64,000 bases of DNA, taken from Arthrobacter sp. ok362 (GTDB taxonomy: Bacteria > Actinomycetota > Actinomycetes > Actinomycetales > Micrococcaceae). The translations under genes were made by a program, and so were the position numbers. The stretch covers positions 1-64,000 of the forward strand of contig NZ_FNGC01000011.1 of NCBI RefSeq assembly GCF_900102785.1, in the 5' to 3' direction. Under the pieces are notes generated by a model that did not search any database, was not told the DNA's origin, and saw only the letters and a list, made by a program, of their open reading frames with translations. The number at the start of each line of letters is the position of its first letter. Positions within the stretch are counted from its first letter, which is position 1. This document shows positions 25,725 to 33,460 of the stretch, in pieces.

Positions 25725-27006
25725 ATCCGCCTCCGCATCAGCCATCCCCGGGGCCGAGTTCCTCCTGCTCCTTCTCGGCCTGCCGATTCTGGTGTTCGGG
25801 CTCGTGAAACTGCTGGTGCTGCCGCTGTCCGTCGGTTTTGAACTCCGGGCGGCACGCCGCCGCCGCCGCGCAGCGCCCACCCTGTTGGATGACTGGCCCA
25901 GTGTGTCGATCATTGTCCCGGCGTTCAACGAGGCGACCGTGATCGAAAACTGCGTCCGCTCGATCCAGCTCACCCGGTACGACCGGTACGAGGTGGTGCT
26001 CGTGGATGACGGCTCCACTGACAATACGGCCGAGCTGATGCACGCTCTCGCCGCAACGGACCCCCGGATCACGGTGCTGACCCAGGCCAACGCCGGCAAG
26101 GGGGCCGCACTGAACCTGGGCATCCGCCAGGCCACCGGCGAGGTCCTCATGTTTGTCGACGCGGACGGGATCTTCTCCCGGAATACGGTCAAGCGGATGC
26201 TCCAGGGTTTCACTGATGAGCGCACCGGGGCCGTGTGCGGCGATGACCGGCCGGTGAACTTGAACCGGGTCCAGACCCGGATGCTGGCATTTATCAGCCA
26301 TGTCGGCACCGGGATGGTCCGGCGGGCACTGACCATGATCCGCTGTCTTCCGATCGTCTCCGGCAACATTGGGGCGTTCCCCCGTCGGGTGCTGGAGGAG
26401 ATCGGGCCGTTCCGCGAAGACACGGTGGGCGAGGACCTGGAACTCACATGGCGGGTGCACAAGGCCGGCTACCGGGTGGTCTTCGCTCCCCGGGCGCTGG
26501 TCTATGCCGAGTCGCCGTCAACCGTCCGTGCGCTCTGGCGCCAGCGCGTCCGCTGGGCCCGCGGCCTGCTGCAGACCATGGGCGTCCACAAGGGCATGAT
26601 TGGCAACCTCCGGCACGGCCAGTTCGGCGCGTACTTGCTCTTCAACACCATCACCATGGTTGTCCTCCCGGTGCTCCAGATCCTGGTGCTCCTGGACCTG
26701 GGTTTTCTCCTGGGGCTGGGCCGGAGCCCGCTCGGCGCCGACATCTGGGCACTCCTTGGTTGGGTGGGGCTGTTCATCACGCTGCTGCTGACGGTATTTG
26801 CCCTGGCCATGAACAGGGCGTGGAAGGACTTGCGGCATCTGTGGGTGCTCCCGCTCGTCCCGCTCTATTCCGTATTCACCAGCCTGACCATGGTGGCCGC
26901 GCTGGCGCAGGAACTCCGCGGCACGGAAGCGCGCTGGAACAAGCAGACGCGGACCGGGGTGGTCAGCGTCACCGCCCCCGCCGGGCGCGCGGAGGTCAGC
27001 GTTTGA
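25711..27006 (+). CDS. Processive GT2 glycosyltransferase (PgaC/hyaluronan-synthase-like)
   Basis: 431 residues from ATG 25711 (AGGAG upstream). An N-terminal helix (about 15-42) precedes the GT-A domain: SVSIIVPAFNEATVIENC, VLVDDGSTDNT (D99/D100), FVDADG (DxD, D150/D152), GEDLELTWR (catalytic ED, 241-242) and QRVRW (278-282), the QxxRW motif of processive enzymes. Several C-terminal helices (about 300-400) would form the export channel. This is the layout of PgaC, NodC and hyaluronan synthases, so it probably polymerises and extrudes a beta-linked amino-sugar-like polymer. It overlaps the neighbours on both sides. Confidence 0.92.
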   Translation: MSWFESASASAIPGAEFLLLLLGLPILVFGLVKLLVLPLSVGFELRAARRRRRAAPTLLDDWPSVSIIVPAFNEATVIENCVRSIQLTRYDRYEVVLVDDGSTDNTAELMHALAATDPRITVLTQANAGKGAALNLGIRQATGEVLMFVDADGIFSRNTVKRMLQGFTDERTGAVCGDDRPVNLNRVQTRMLAFISHVGTGMVRRALTMIRCLPIVSGNIGAFPRRVLEEIGPFREDTVGEDLELTWRVHKAGYRVVFAPRALVYAESPSTVRALWRQRVRWARGLLQTMGVHKGMIGNLRHGQFGAYLLFNTITMVVLPVLQILVLLDLGFLLGLGRSPLGADIWALLGWVGLFITLLLTVFALAMNRAWKDLRHLWVLPLVPLYSVFTSLTMVAALAQELRGTEARWNKQTRTGVVSVTAPAGRAEVSV

Positions 27007-28094
27007 GGCGCAGACCGGCCGCCTTCCCTGCCCTGGCGCTCCTGTCGGTGCTGGCGCTCGCTGCCACGGGGTGCGGGGGGCCGCGGGAACCGGCGGCATC
27101 CGCCGCAGAGCGTACGGTCGGCGTCGGCTACGAAACCGTGGTCGACGCCGCCTCGACACTGCCGGAACTGGCCAGACGGCTCGACGAGGTGAACGCCAAC
27201 AGCGTCACCATCAGCGTCGGGCGGCTGGACTGGACGGCGTTCCCGTGGGCCGCCCACCCCGAGATTGAGGCTGTTCCGGGCCGTGACCACGTGGCCGAGG
27301 CAGTCAAGGCGCTGGGGACCCGCGGCGATGGCAAGAAGCGCAGGATCACGCTGACCATCGACTTGCTGATCCCGCGCTGGATCAGCACGAACCCGGGGTT
27401 GGCGGCCATCAACTTCGACGGCACCCGGTCCAAGGCCTTCGCCAGCGTCACCGCCCTCACAACGGGGCCCGTCGGGGAACGGCTCGTGGACTTCGTGGCC
27501 GAGGTCACCAGGCGGTACCAGCCGGACGCCGTGGCCTTGACGGAACTGATGTTCGACAACAACACCTACGGCGGCGACGACCGCGATTCCTACCTGCTGG
27601 CCGCTGGCGGGACGGACTGGCCACGGCTCGCGGGCGGGGACATCGACGTCGAACACCCCAGTATTGGGGCCTGGCGGTCGAAGTCGGTGGCAACCGTCGT
27701 GGCCAAGGCGGCGACGGCCGCGCACGCCAACGGTGCCACCCTCGACATGGACGTCCGGGCGCCGTGGCACGATCCTGCCGGCGACCGGCCCGAGAGCGGC
27801 CATGACTACGGGCTGCTCGCCGCGGCCGCGGACCGGCTGGTCTTGTGGGACTACTTCGGTCTCAACGACGCCGCACCCTCCTACTCCGCCGAGCTGGCCA
27901 AAGCCATGGCGAAGCGGTCCGGCAAGTTCGCCATCTCGGTCGGGATGTGGGCCAAGGATGGGCGTATCTCGGCCGCAGACCTGGCGGCCGGGCTGGAGGC
28001 GTCCGTCTCCGGCGGGGCGGCCGCCGTCGCCGTCACACCGTCCAGCATGCTCGACGACGACGCCTGGCGGGCGCTCAAGATGGCCTGGACCTAG
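27003..28094 (+). CDS. Lipoprotein, possibly a TIM-barrel glycosidase-like domain
   Basis: 363 residues from TTG 27003, with GGAGG 8 bases upstream and TTGA overlap with the previous gene. A lipoprotein signal ends in LALAATGC (lipid-attached Cys24). The mature part alternates strands and helices as in a TIM barrel: NSVTISVGRLDWTAFPW, RRITLTIDLLIPRW, PDAVALTELMFDNNTYGG, GATLDMDVRAPWHDP, RLVLWDYFGLND, KFAISVGMWAKDG. This reminds me of the glycosidase-like C-terminal domain of PgaB and related families but I cannot name the family with certainty. Context suggests that it trims or guides the exported polymer outside the membrane. Confidence 0.75.
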   Translation: MRRRPAAFPALALLSVLALAATGCGGPREPAASAAERTVGVGYETVVDAASTLPELARRLDEVNANSVTISVGRLDWTAFPWAAHPEIEAVPGRDHVAEAVKALGTRGDGKKRRITLTIDLLIPRWISTNPGLAAINFDGTRSKAFASVTALTTGPVGERLVDFVAEVTRRYQPDAVALTELMFDNNTYGGDDRDSYLLAAGGTDWPRLAGGDIDVEHPSIGAWRSKSVATVVAKAATAAHANGATLDMDVRAPWHDPAGDRPESGHDYGLLAAAADRLVLWDYFGLNDAAPSYSAELAKAMAKRSGKFAISVGMWAKDGRISAADLAAGLEASVSGGAAAVAVTPSSMLDDDAWRALKMAWT

Positions 28095-28115
28095 GCGCCC
28101 GCGGAATCTCCGGGT

Positions 28116-29324
28116 TCAGACCTGCTTGAGCGCTTGGCCGACGTCGCGGATCAGGTCCTCGACGTCCTCCAGGCCCACCGAAAGCCGGACCACGCCGTCG
28201 CTGAGCCCGATCGCCGCGCGGCCTTCCGGGCCCATCGCGCGGTGCGTGGTGGTGGCCGGGTGCGTGATCAGGGTCTTGGCATCGCCAAGGTTGTTGGAGA
28301 TGTCGATGATCCGCAGCGCGTCCAGCAGCGCGAAGGCGGCCTGCTTCGCAGTGCGTCCGCGCGAGGGCGAAAGCTCCAGCGTGAGCACAGTCCCGCCGGC
28401 CTTCATCTGCTGCACCGCGAGTTGGTACTGCGGGTGGGACGGCAGCAGCGGGTATTTCACCCAGCCGACTGCCGGCTGTCCCTCGAGCCATTCGGCCAGC
28501 CGCAGGGCGGAGGCCGAGGAATGGTTGACGCGCAGGGCCATGGTCTCCAGGCCCTTGGTGAGCACCCAAGCGTTGAAGGCCGAGAGCGCCGGGCCGGTGT
28601 GCCGCATGAGCTGCTTGACGGGCCCGTCAATGAATTCCTTGGTGCCCAGGATGGCCCCGCCCAGGACCCTACCTTGGCCGTCGATGTGCTTGGTGCCGGA
28701 GTAGACGATCACGTCGGCGCCGAGGTCCCCGCAGCGCTGCAGCAGCGGGGTGGCGAAGACGTTGTCGACCACCACCGTGGCGCCGGCCGCATGCGCCAGT
28801 TTGCTCACGGCGGCGATGTCCACGATTTCCTGCATGGGGTTCGACGGCGACTCGAAAAACACTGCCGTGGTCGGCTCGGACAGCGCAGACTGCCACTGCT
28901 CCAGGTCCGGGCCGTCCACGAAGACCGTCTCGACACCCCAGCGCGGCAGGATTTCGTTGAGGATCACAAAGCACGAGCCGAACAGCGAGCGGGCCGCGAC
29001 CACGCGGTCGCCGTCCGCCAACAGCGCGCCCAGGGCGGTGAAGACTGCGGACATGCCGGACGCCGTCGCAAAGCATGCCTCGGTTCCCTCAAGCAGGCGG
29101 AGCCGCTCCTGGAAGGTCGCGACGGATGGGTTGCCGTAGCGGGAGTAGACGAAGCGCTCGTCCTCCCCGGTGAAGGCGCGCTCGGCGGCGGCCGCGGACT
29201 CGTAGACGAACCCTGAGTTGAGGAAGATCGGCTCGGTGGTTTCCTGGAAGCCGGTGCGGTCCAGGCCGCCACGGACAGCCTGGGTGTCGGCGGCCCAGCC
29301 GGCGGCGTCGGGATTGAAAGTCAC
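28116..29324 (-). CDS. metZ: O-succinylhomoserine sulfhydrylase
   Basis: 402 residues, Cys/Met metabolism PLP enzyme. It has YSRYGNPSVATFQERLRLLEG, CFATASGMSAVFTALGAL, the PLP Asp in ATVVVDNVFATPLLQ, the PLP Lys in IVYSGTKHIDGQGRVLGG, and SVGLEDVEDLIRDV at the end. The GQGRVLGG sequence is that of MetZ-type enzymes, which make homocysteine directly from activated homoserine and sulfide. GTG 29324 abuts the TAA of the rhodanese gene. It is the third gene of a SAM-riboswitch-controlled operon, consistent with methionine synthesis. Confidence 0.94.
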   Translation of the reverse strand: MTFNPDAAGWAADTQAVRGGLDRTGFQETTEPIFLNSGFVYESAAAAERAFTGEDERFVYSRYGNPSVATFQERLRLLEGTEACFATASGMSAVFTALGALLADGDRVVAARSLFGSCFVILNEILPRWGVETVFVDGPDLEQWQSALSEPTTAVFFESPSNPMQEIVDIAAVSKLAHAAGATVVVDNVFATPLLQRCGDLGADVIVYSGTKHIDGQGRVLGGAILGTKEFIDGPVKQLMRHTGPALSAFNAWVLTKGLETMALRVNHSSASALRLAEWLEGQPAVGWVKYPLLPSHPQYQLAVQQMKAGGTVLTLELSPSRGRTAKQAAFALLDALRIIDISNNLGDAKTLITHPATTTHRAMGPEGRAAIGLSDGVVRLSVGLEDVEDLIRDVGQALKQV

Positions 29325-29744
29325 TTAGATCTTTCCGAGGTTGGTGGGCAGGCCGCGGTTCTTCCAGCCGTTGACGGTGCGTTCGCCGAAGCGGTCGGTT
29401 TCGCCCTCGAAGCCCTCAAGAACGTTGTACGAGGTGTAGCCGGCGGCCGTCGCGGCCGTCGCGGCGGCGATCGACCGGGCACCGGAGCGGCAAAGGAAGA
29501 CCAGTTCGACGGCGGTGTCCTCCGGTGCCTGCCGCGTTAGCTGTTCCACGAAGTGCGGGTTCGGCGCGCCGCCGGCGAGGTTCCACTGGATGAAGAGCGG
29601 ATCGTTTCGCCTTTCGCCCGCGGATGCAGTGTCCGGGATGCCGATGTGGGCCCATTCGCCCTCGGTCCGGACATCCACCAGAATGGCTCCCGCCTCCAGC
29701 TTGGCCCACGCCTCATTGGGGCTGAGGTCTCCGGCGTAGCTCAT
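29325..29744 (-). CDS. Rhodanese-like sulfurtransferase
   Basis: 139 residues, single rhodanese domain. ILVDVRTEGEWAHIGIPDT opens the fold and the active-site loop is FLCRSGARS with the catalytic Cys (about residue 88). GYTSYNVLEGFEGETD is the typical C-terminal part. It probably handles persulfide sulfur for the adjacent sulfhydrylase. Start ATG 29744 overlaps the DUF1737 stop (ATGA), and its stop touches the metZ start, so the three are tightly coupled. Confidence 0.92.
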   Translation of the reverse strand: MSYAGDLSPNEAWAKLEAGAILVDVRTEGEWAHIGIPDTASAGERRNDPLFIQWNLAGGAPNPHFVEQLTRQAPEDTAVELVFLCRSGARSIAAATAATAAGYTSYNVLEGFEGETDRFGERTVNGWKNRGLPTNLGKI

Positions 29745-30094
29745 GCGTGGCCCTCGAATGCCCCAGCAACGCCAAACTCGTCGGCGTCGAGCTCATCAAC
29801 TGCATTGGCCACGGCGGCGTCCGCGCTGGCAATCGCGGCCGGCAGGACCAGCGCCTGCGCCACCATCACGGTGCTGCCGTTGAAGCTGGCGGCCGGGCTC
29901 CCGTGCAGGACGTAGCCCTCGGCCAGGGCGGCCGACACGCGCTCACAAAAGGCGCGGTCATCCGCGCCGGTGAACAGGCGGTAGGCCAGCTTTTCCTCGC
30001 CGACGGTTGCTGCACTGGTTGCTGCACTGGGGGCTGTGCCGGGGGCTGGGGTACTGAGTCTTTCGGGTACCGCGGGTGTGGACGTGTCGGGCAC
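29741..30094 (-). CDS. DUF1737 domain protein, first gene of the metZ operon
   Basis: 117 residues. An Ala/Pro/Thr-rich leader (1-36) precedes a DUF1737 domain, KLAYRLFTGADDRAFCERVSAALAEGYVLHGSPAASFNG (about 35-73), then an Ala/Asp-rich tail. GTG 30094 has AGGAG at good spacing. DUF1737 proteins are small and uncharacterised. Its place between a SAM riboswitch and rhodanese-metZ points to sulfur amino acid metabolism, but no activity can be stated. Confidence 0.82.
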   Translation of the reverse strand: MPDTSTPAVPERLSTPAPGTAPSAATSAATVGEEKLAYRLFTGADDRAFCERVSAALAEGYVLHGSPAASFNGSTVMVAQALVLPAAIASADAAVANAVDELDADEFGVAGAFEGHA

Positions 30095-30121
30095 GACGGA
30101 TCTCCTCTTTCACGCTTGCAG

Positions 30122-30226
30122 CTCGAATGGTCGATATGCCGAGTATTCACCTGAGGCACCCCGCCGCGAAAGGGAGGGTTGCCGACCGGCCAGTCAGGGC
30201 TTGGCACCGGTTCTCATTACTCCCCA
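30122..30226 (-). promoter_or_regulatory. SAM-IV-like riboswitch upstream of the metZ operon
   Basis: Read on the minus strand the leader contains AGTAATGAGAACCGGTGCC, AAGCCCTGACTGGCCGGTC, GGCAACCCTCC, GGCGGGGTGCC and AGGTGAATACT in order. These match the actinobacterial SAM-IV consensus as I remember it (ATGAGxGCC, AAGCCCCGGCTxGCxGG, CCGGCAACCCTCC, GGTGGGGTGCC, GGTGATGACC). AGTA and TACT can form the closing P1 stem. It should repress the three genes downstream when S-adenosylmethionine is abundant. Exact ends are approximate. Confidence 0.82.
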
Positions 30227-30355
30227 AAAACGTAACACCTACAACGCCGCCCGCACGGGCGCCGTCGTCATGTTCCGTAACCGGGCCATGCCCAACCCCT
30301 GGTGCCGGCTGGTGGATCGTATGCAGGCACTCACACAAGTAGTAGCGGACTCCAG

Positions 30356-30375
30356 TTTCGGGTACCGCCCACTCG
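30356..30375 (+). promoter_or_regulatory. Second copy of the TTTCGGGTA...ACTCG element
   Basis: TTTCGGGTACCGCCCACTCG at 30356-30375 matches 17 of 20 bases of TTTCGGGTAGTGCCTACTCG at 23525-23544. Both lie upstream of ATP-grasp-containing units and inside long leaders. It is probably an operator or conserved leader element shared by both loci. Confidence 0.5.
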
Positions 30376-30440
30376 TGTGCGCGCGGACTTTTCGCCGTCT
30401 ACTGGGACAAAGGTCCTACGTGTCGGCCGGAGTTGCAGCT

Positions 30441-30523
30441 GATTCGAGCAGTTTGTGAATCGAGCAGTCCGTAAATCGAGTCGTCTGTCCATCAACAAGT
30501 TGTCTGTGAATCGAGTGCCGAAA
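30441..30523. repeat. Degenerate 16-bp tandem repeats in the second ATP-grasp leader
   Basis: Units GATTCGAGCAGTTTGT (30441), GAATCGAGCAGTCCGT (30457) and AAATCGAGTCGTCTGT (30473) are followed by a diverged 19-bp segment and GAATCGAGTGCCGAAA (30508). The core is ATCGAG. They sit 50-130 bp before the GTG at 30574. Confidence 0.65.
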
Positions 30524-30573
30524 CCGTCGCAGCCGCAACCGCGGCCCGGCCGTGACGGCGGAATGGAGCAATT

Positions 30574-31530
30574 GTGGGCCCGCGCATACTGGTAACCGGG
30601 ATAGCAAGCGCCGCCGGCCGGACCGTCGCGGCCCAGCTCGAAACCCGCGGCCTCCCGTATCTCGGCTCCGATGCCCGCGCCGACACCCGTCAGGCGGAGG
30701 ATGCTCCCGCCGCAGCCGCGGTCAGGCTCCTGCCCGCGACGGACCCGGACATGATCCTGGACCTGCGCCGGCTGGTGGATCGCGAAGCCATCAACGTCAT
30801 CATTCCGACCCTCACGGTGGAACTTCCGGCCCTGGCCGCGGGCCGTGCCGGATTCGCCCAGGACGTGCGGATCATCGTGGGCGACCCTGCCGCGGTTGCC
30901 CTCGCCAACGACCACCTTTTCACCGCCTGGGCGCTGCAGGCAGCTGGCATTCCGGTTCCCCGGTTCGCCGTTCCGGGTGACCTAGCCGCCGCCCCGGCAT
31001 CCCTCGCCGGCCTCAGCGGCCCGGTGGTGGTCAAGTCGAGGGTCTTCAGAGGATCCCGTGGTGTCCACGTGCTGGCCGGAACCGCGTCCGTGAGCTGGAA
31101 GAACATGCCGGCGGGGCAAGTTGTCCAGGAATTTATCCCGGGCGCCGACTACGTCTGCCTGGTGTTCGGCACCCCGGCACGCAACGCGATGGCGCCTGTG
31201 GTGGTGGTCCTCGAGAAGACCAGGACTCCGTATGGACGCGCCGGCAGCGATGAAGTCAGCCGCAGGGTGCCGGCGGGCCAGGCCGGGGACGTACGGAAGC
31301 TGGGCCTCGCCGCCGTTCGCACGCTCGGGCTGACCGGGCCGGTCCAGGTCCAGATCCGCCGCCGCGCGGATGGAACCCCTGTGGTGCTGGGCGTCTGCGC
31401 GACCCTCGGGGAGAACAGCAAGTGGGCCCCGGAAATGCTCGACGCCGTGCTGGCAACCTTCATGCTCCCGGCGTTCAACGCCGCCTCGTTCCGGCGGTGC
31501 CCGGCAGTTCCCGCGGACGCCCTGGGGTGA
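30574..31530 (+). CDS. ATP-grasp paralogue with lost metal-binding residues
   Basis: 318 residues, colinear with the protein at 24780: ILVTGIASAAGRTVAAQLETRG, VALANDHLFTAWALQAAGIPVPRFAVPGD, GPVVVKSRVFRGSRGV, VVQEFIPGADYVCLVFGTPARN and TLGLTGPVQVQIRRRADGTPVVL. At the metal-binding strand the intact protein has LEVNARFGANS whereas this one has LGVCATLGENS, so the Glu and Asn ligands are Gly and Cys. Catalysis by the usual mechanism is therefore unlikely. The frame and the rest of the fold are kept, which argues for a retained, perhaps regulatory, role. The GTG start has GGAG 6 bases before it. Confidence 0.85.
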   Translation: MGPRILVTGIASAAGRTVAAQLETRGLPYLGSDARADTRQAEDAPAAAAVRLLPATDPDMILDLRRLVDREAINVIIPTLTVELPALAAGRAGFAQDVRIIVGDPAAVALANDHLFTAWALQAAGIPVPRFAVPGDLAAAPASLAGLSGPVVVKSRVFRGSRGVHVLAGTASVSWKNMPAGQVVQEFIPGADYVCLVFGTPARNAMAPVVVVLEKTRTPYGRAGSDEVSRRVPAGQAGDVRKLGLAAVRTLGLTGPVQVQIRRRADGTPVVLGVCATLGENSKWAPEMLDAVLATFMLPAFNAASFRRCPAVPADALG

Positions 31531-31598
31531 GTCGCCAGCGCCAGCCTAGATGTAGTGCGCGCACGCAGCCGCTGAGTCTCCCCACGTTTGAGGCGGGG

Positions 31599-31627
31599 CG
31601 ACGGCGTGTTCCCGCAAAACGCCGTCG
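31599..31627. terminator. Hairpin after the second ATP-grasp gene
   Basis: CGACGGCGT (31599-31607) and ACGCCGTCG (31619-31627) form a perfect 9-bp stem with an 11-base loop. It lies 68 bp after the ATP-grasp stop and before the end of the convergent small membrane gene, so it may serve both. Confidence 0.5.
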
Positions 31628-31685
31628 TTACCGGGATGCCGGATCGCAAAGCTGGTGAGGACCGGCACGCCCGGCCACGGTCCGG

Positions 31686-31937
31686 TCAGTGCGTGATGAG
31701 ATGGGATCCATGTCGGGTCCTGGGCGGGCTGCCGGCCGGGCTCCTGAATAACCGGATCAGCCCAACGGTCAGGGCAGTCGCCAGGAGGAGGATCAGCCGC
31801 ACGGCACCGGCCAAGAGCATGAGCAGCACTAATCCGAAAATGAGGGGCAAACACAATATGAAAATGGCGACGAGGGTAACAACATAGCCGAATGCGTAGC
31901 CAACAAGGGTTGCCTGATCCATTGGACTGCCGTTCAT
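31686..31937 (-). CDS. Small membrane protein, unknown
   Basis: 83 residues from ATG 31937, or 78 from ATG 31922 (MDQATLVGYAFGYVV). Two long hydrophobic helices, VGYAFGYVVTLVAIFILCLPLIFGL and VLLMLLAGAVRLILLLATALTVGLI, are followed by a short basic tail. No family recognised, no strong ribosome site. The clean transmembrane pattern in this frame supports a real gene, but it remains tentative. Confidence 0.5.
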   Translation of the reverse strand: MNGSPMDQATLVGYAFGYVVTLVAIFILCLPLIFGLVLLMLLAGAVRLILLLATALTVGLIRLFRSPAGSPPRTRHGSHLITH

Positions 31938-32403
31938 AGCGATAGGGCGATTCCCTGAATTCTGCCGATACCTACGGCAGCTGTGCGGCATGTGACCCCG
32001 GGCACTTCCGCGGTTCCGGACAGCTTTGGGCCAAGCAGGATCCCGCGCCATCGGCTGTCACGGGATGAGCTCCACCGGGAGCCGGCCCGTCACCCATGTG
32101 CCCTAAAGGCAGAACGGCGAGGGCCCGCGGGCCCCGCTGTGCGGTTCGCGTCTATGCCGGGGCCCCTGCAGGACTTGCTCGAGTTTCAATTCCGCTTCCC
32201 GGCGCCGCAGATCAAAAGTCCTCAACTGCCGGGTGGTCGGTGCCGGTGCCTCCGGAAAATTCTTGGCTGCCTGCCGCGCGCACTGTTCCGCGCGGACGGT
32301 TCCTGGCTCACGCTCATGGATGGATCGTCCCACTTAGCCACTGTGGCGGACAGGGTCTTCAGGCCTTCCTGCAAGCCACGGTTGCTATGAGGGAGTGGCA
32401 GAA
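31938..32403. other. Intergenic region, no gene recognised
   Basis: 466 bp between the small membrane gene and the 3' end of pabC. Open frames in it have no family resemblance or ribosome sites. One minus-strand frame near 32103-32230 contains a short helix-like stretch (LRRREAELKLEQVL) that could be a remnant, but this is not enough for a call. Confidence 0.35.
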
Positions 32404-33366
32404 CTATTCGATCGTGGCGAACAGGGCGTTGAGTTCGGCCGTGAGTTGGCGTCGCAGTTCCGGGGTGCCGATTTCCTGGCCGTCGATGTGGTTGACCGGG
32501 GCCAGGAGCCGGATGCTGGAGATCAGCCAGACGGCGTCGGCGTCCAGGAGGTCCTTCGGCTCCAACGGGCCGTAGCCGAGCTCCCAGCCGGCAGCCTTGG
32601 CGGCAGTGAACAGGGCACCCTGTGAAGTGCCCGGCAGGATGCCGCTGTCCAGCTGGGGCGTGATGAGCCGCCGGATTGTGCGGACGCCGCCGGCGCCGTC
32701 GTCCGCGGTTTCCAGATGGGCCAGCAGAACGGTCGACGTCGGTCCCTCCAGGACCCGGCCGTCCGCGGAAGTGAAGATGACGTCGGCGGCGCCGTGCCGG
32801 TGGGCGTAGCGCAGCGCTGCCATGTTCACGGCGTAGGAGAGGGTTTTCGCGCCGAGCAGCAGCCAGGGGGCGCGCTCGCCGACTTCGCTGTCATAGCCGC
32901 GGTCCAGCAGGATGACGTCAATTCCGGTCTCGCGCTGCCGGCGGCCCGCGGCCGCGGGGGCGGAGGCCTGGACCCAGCATGTGGCGGCGGCGGCGCCCTC
33001 CGGCCCGCGGGTGACGAGCAGCTTCACCACAACCTCGTCCGTGCCGCCCGTCGCCGCCGCGGCCGGGTCCTGGCGCCGGAACTCGCCGATGGCGGTGTCC
33101 ACCGCGCGCCGCCAGGCGTCCTCGGCAGGGATGTCCAGCTCCAGCAGCCGGGCCGAACCGGCCAGCCGGGTCAGGTGTGCCTGGATCTTGCGGGGCCGGC
33201 CGCCGACGGCCAGCAGCGATTCAAAAACGCCGTCGCCGCGGGTGGCGCCCAGGTCCGTGGCCATCAGCTGCGGCTGCGTCGCGTCGGCAACGCGGCCGCC
33301 GTCGAACGCCGGGTCCAGGAAGACCAGCACGGTCGCGGGCGCAGGAACAGGGGCAGGAGTGGTCAT
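32404..33366 (-). CDS. pabC: Aminodeoxychorismate lyase-type aminotransferase class IV
   Basis: 320 residues, PLP fold type IV. Visible parts: MATDLGATRGDGVFESL, HLTRLAGSARLL, the PLP Lys in LLGAKTLSYAVNMAALRYA, DVIFTSADGRVLEGPTSTVLL and LPGTSQGALFTAAKAAGWE. It should convert aminodeoxychorismate to p-aminobenzoate and pyruvate for folate. A pabB-type gene about 1.6 kb away on the same strand supports PabC rather than a D-amino acid transaminase. An unusual Ala/Pro/Thr-rich leader of about 12 residues precedes the domain. Confidence 0.88.
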   Translation of the reverse strand: MTTPAPVPAPATVLVFLDPAFDGGRVADATQPQLMATDLGATRGDGVFESLLAVGGRPRKIQAHLTRLAGSARLLELDIPAEDAWRRAVDTAIGEFRRQDPAAAATGGTDEVVVKLLVTRGPEGAAAATCWVQASAPAAAGRRQRETGIDVILLDRGYDSEVGERAPWLLLGAKTLSYAVNMAALRYAHRHGAADVIFTSADGRVLEGPTSTVLLAHLETADDGAGGVRTIRRLITPQLDSGILPGTSQGALFTAAKAAGWELGYGPLEPKDLLDADAVWLISSIRLLAPVNHIDGQEIGTPELRRQLTAELNALFATIE

Positions 33367-33460
33367 GGCTACAGCTTAGTCTCGGTGGTCCCGGGATAGG
33401 ATTTGCTGGTTGCCCGTTCCGGAACTGTTCCGCGGGCCTTGTACTTTGAGGGGTTCGCCT

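Noticed and set aside
22046..28094. Mycothiol or ergothioneine biosynthesis cluster (GCS2 ligase, PIG-L deacetylase, glycosyltransferase)
   Set aside because: The GCS2 protein is YbdK-like, the deacetylase is membrane-anchored, the glycosyltransferase is a processive QxxRW GT2 and not GT4 MshA, and no Cys ligase of MshC type is present. The GCS2 gene is also separated by 630 bp.
32103..32333. Small minus-strand frame with a helix-forming stretch
   Set aside because: No ribosome site, no family match and poor codon pattern outside the short helix.
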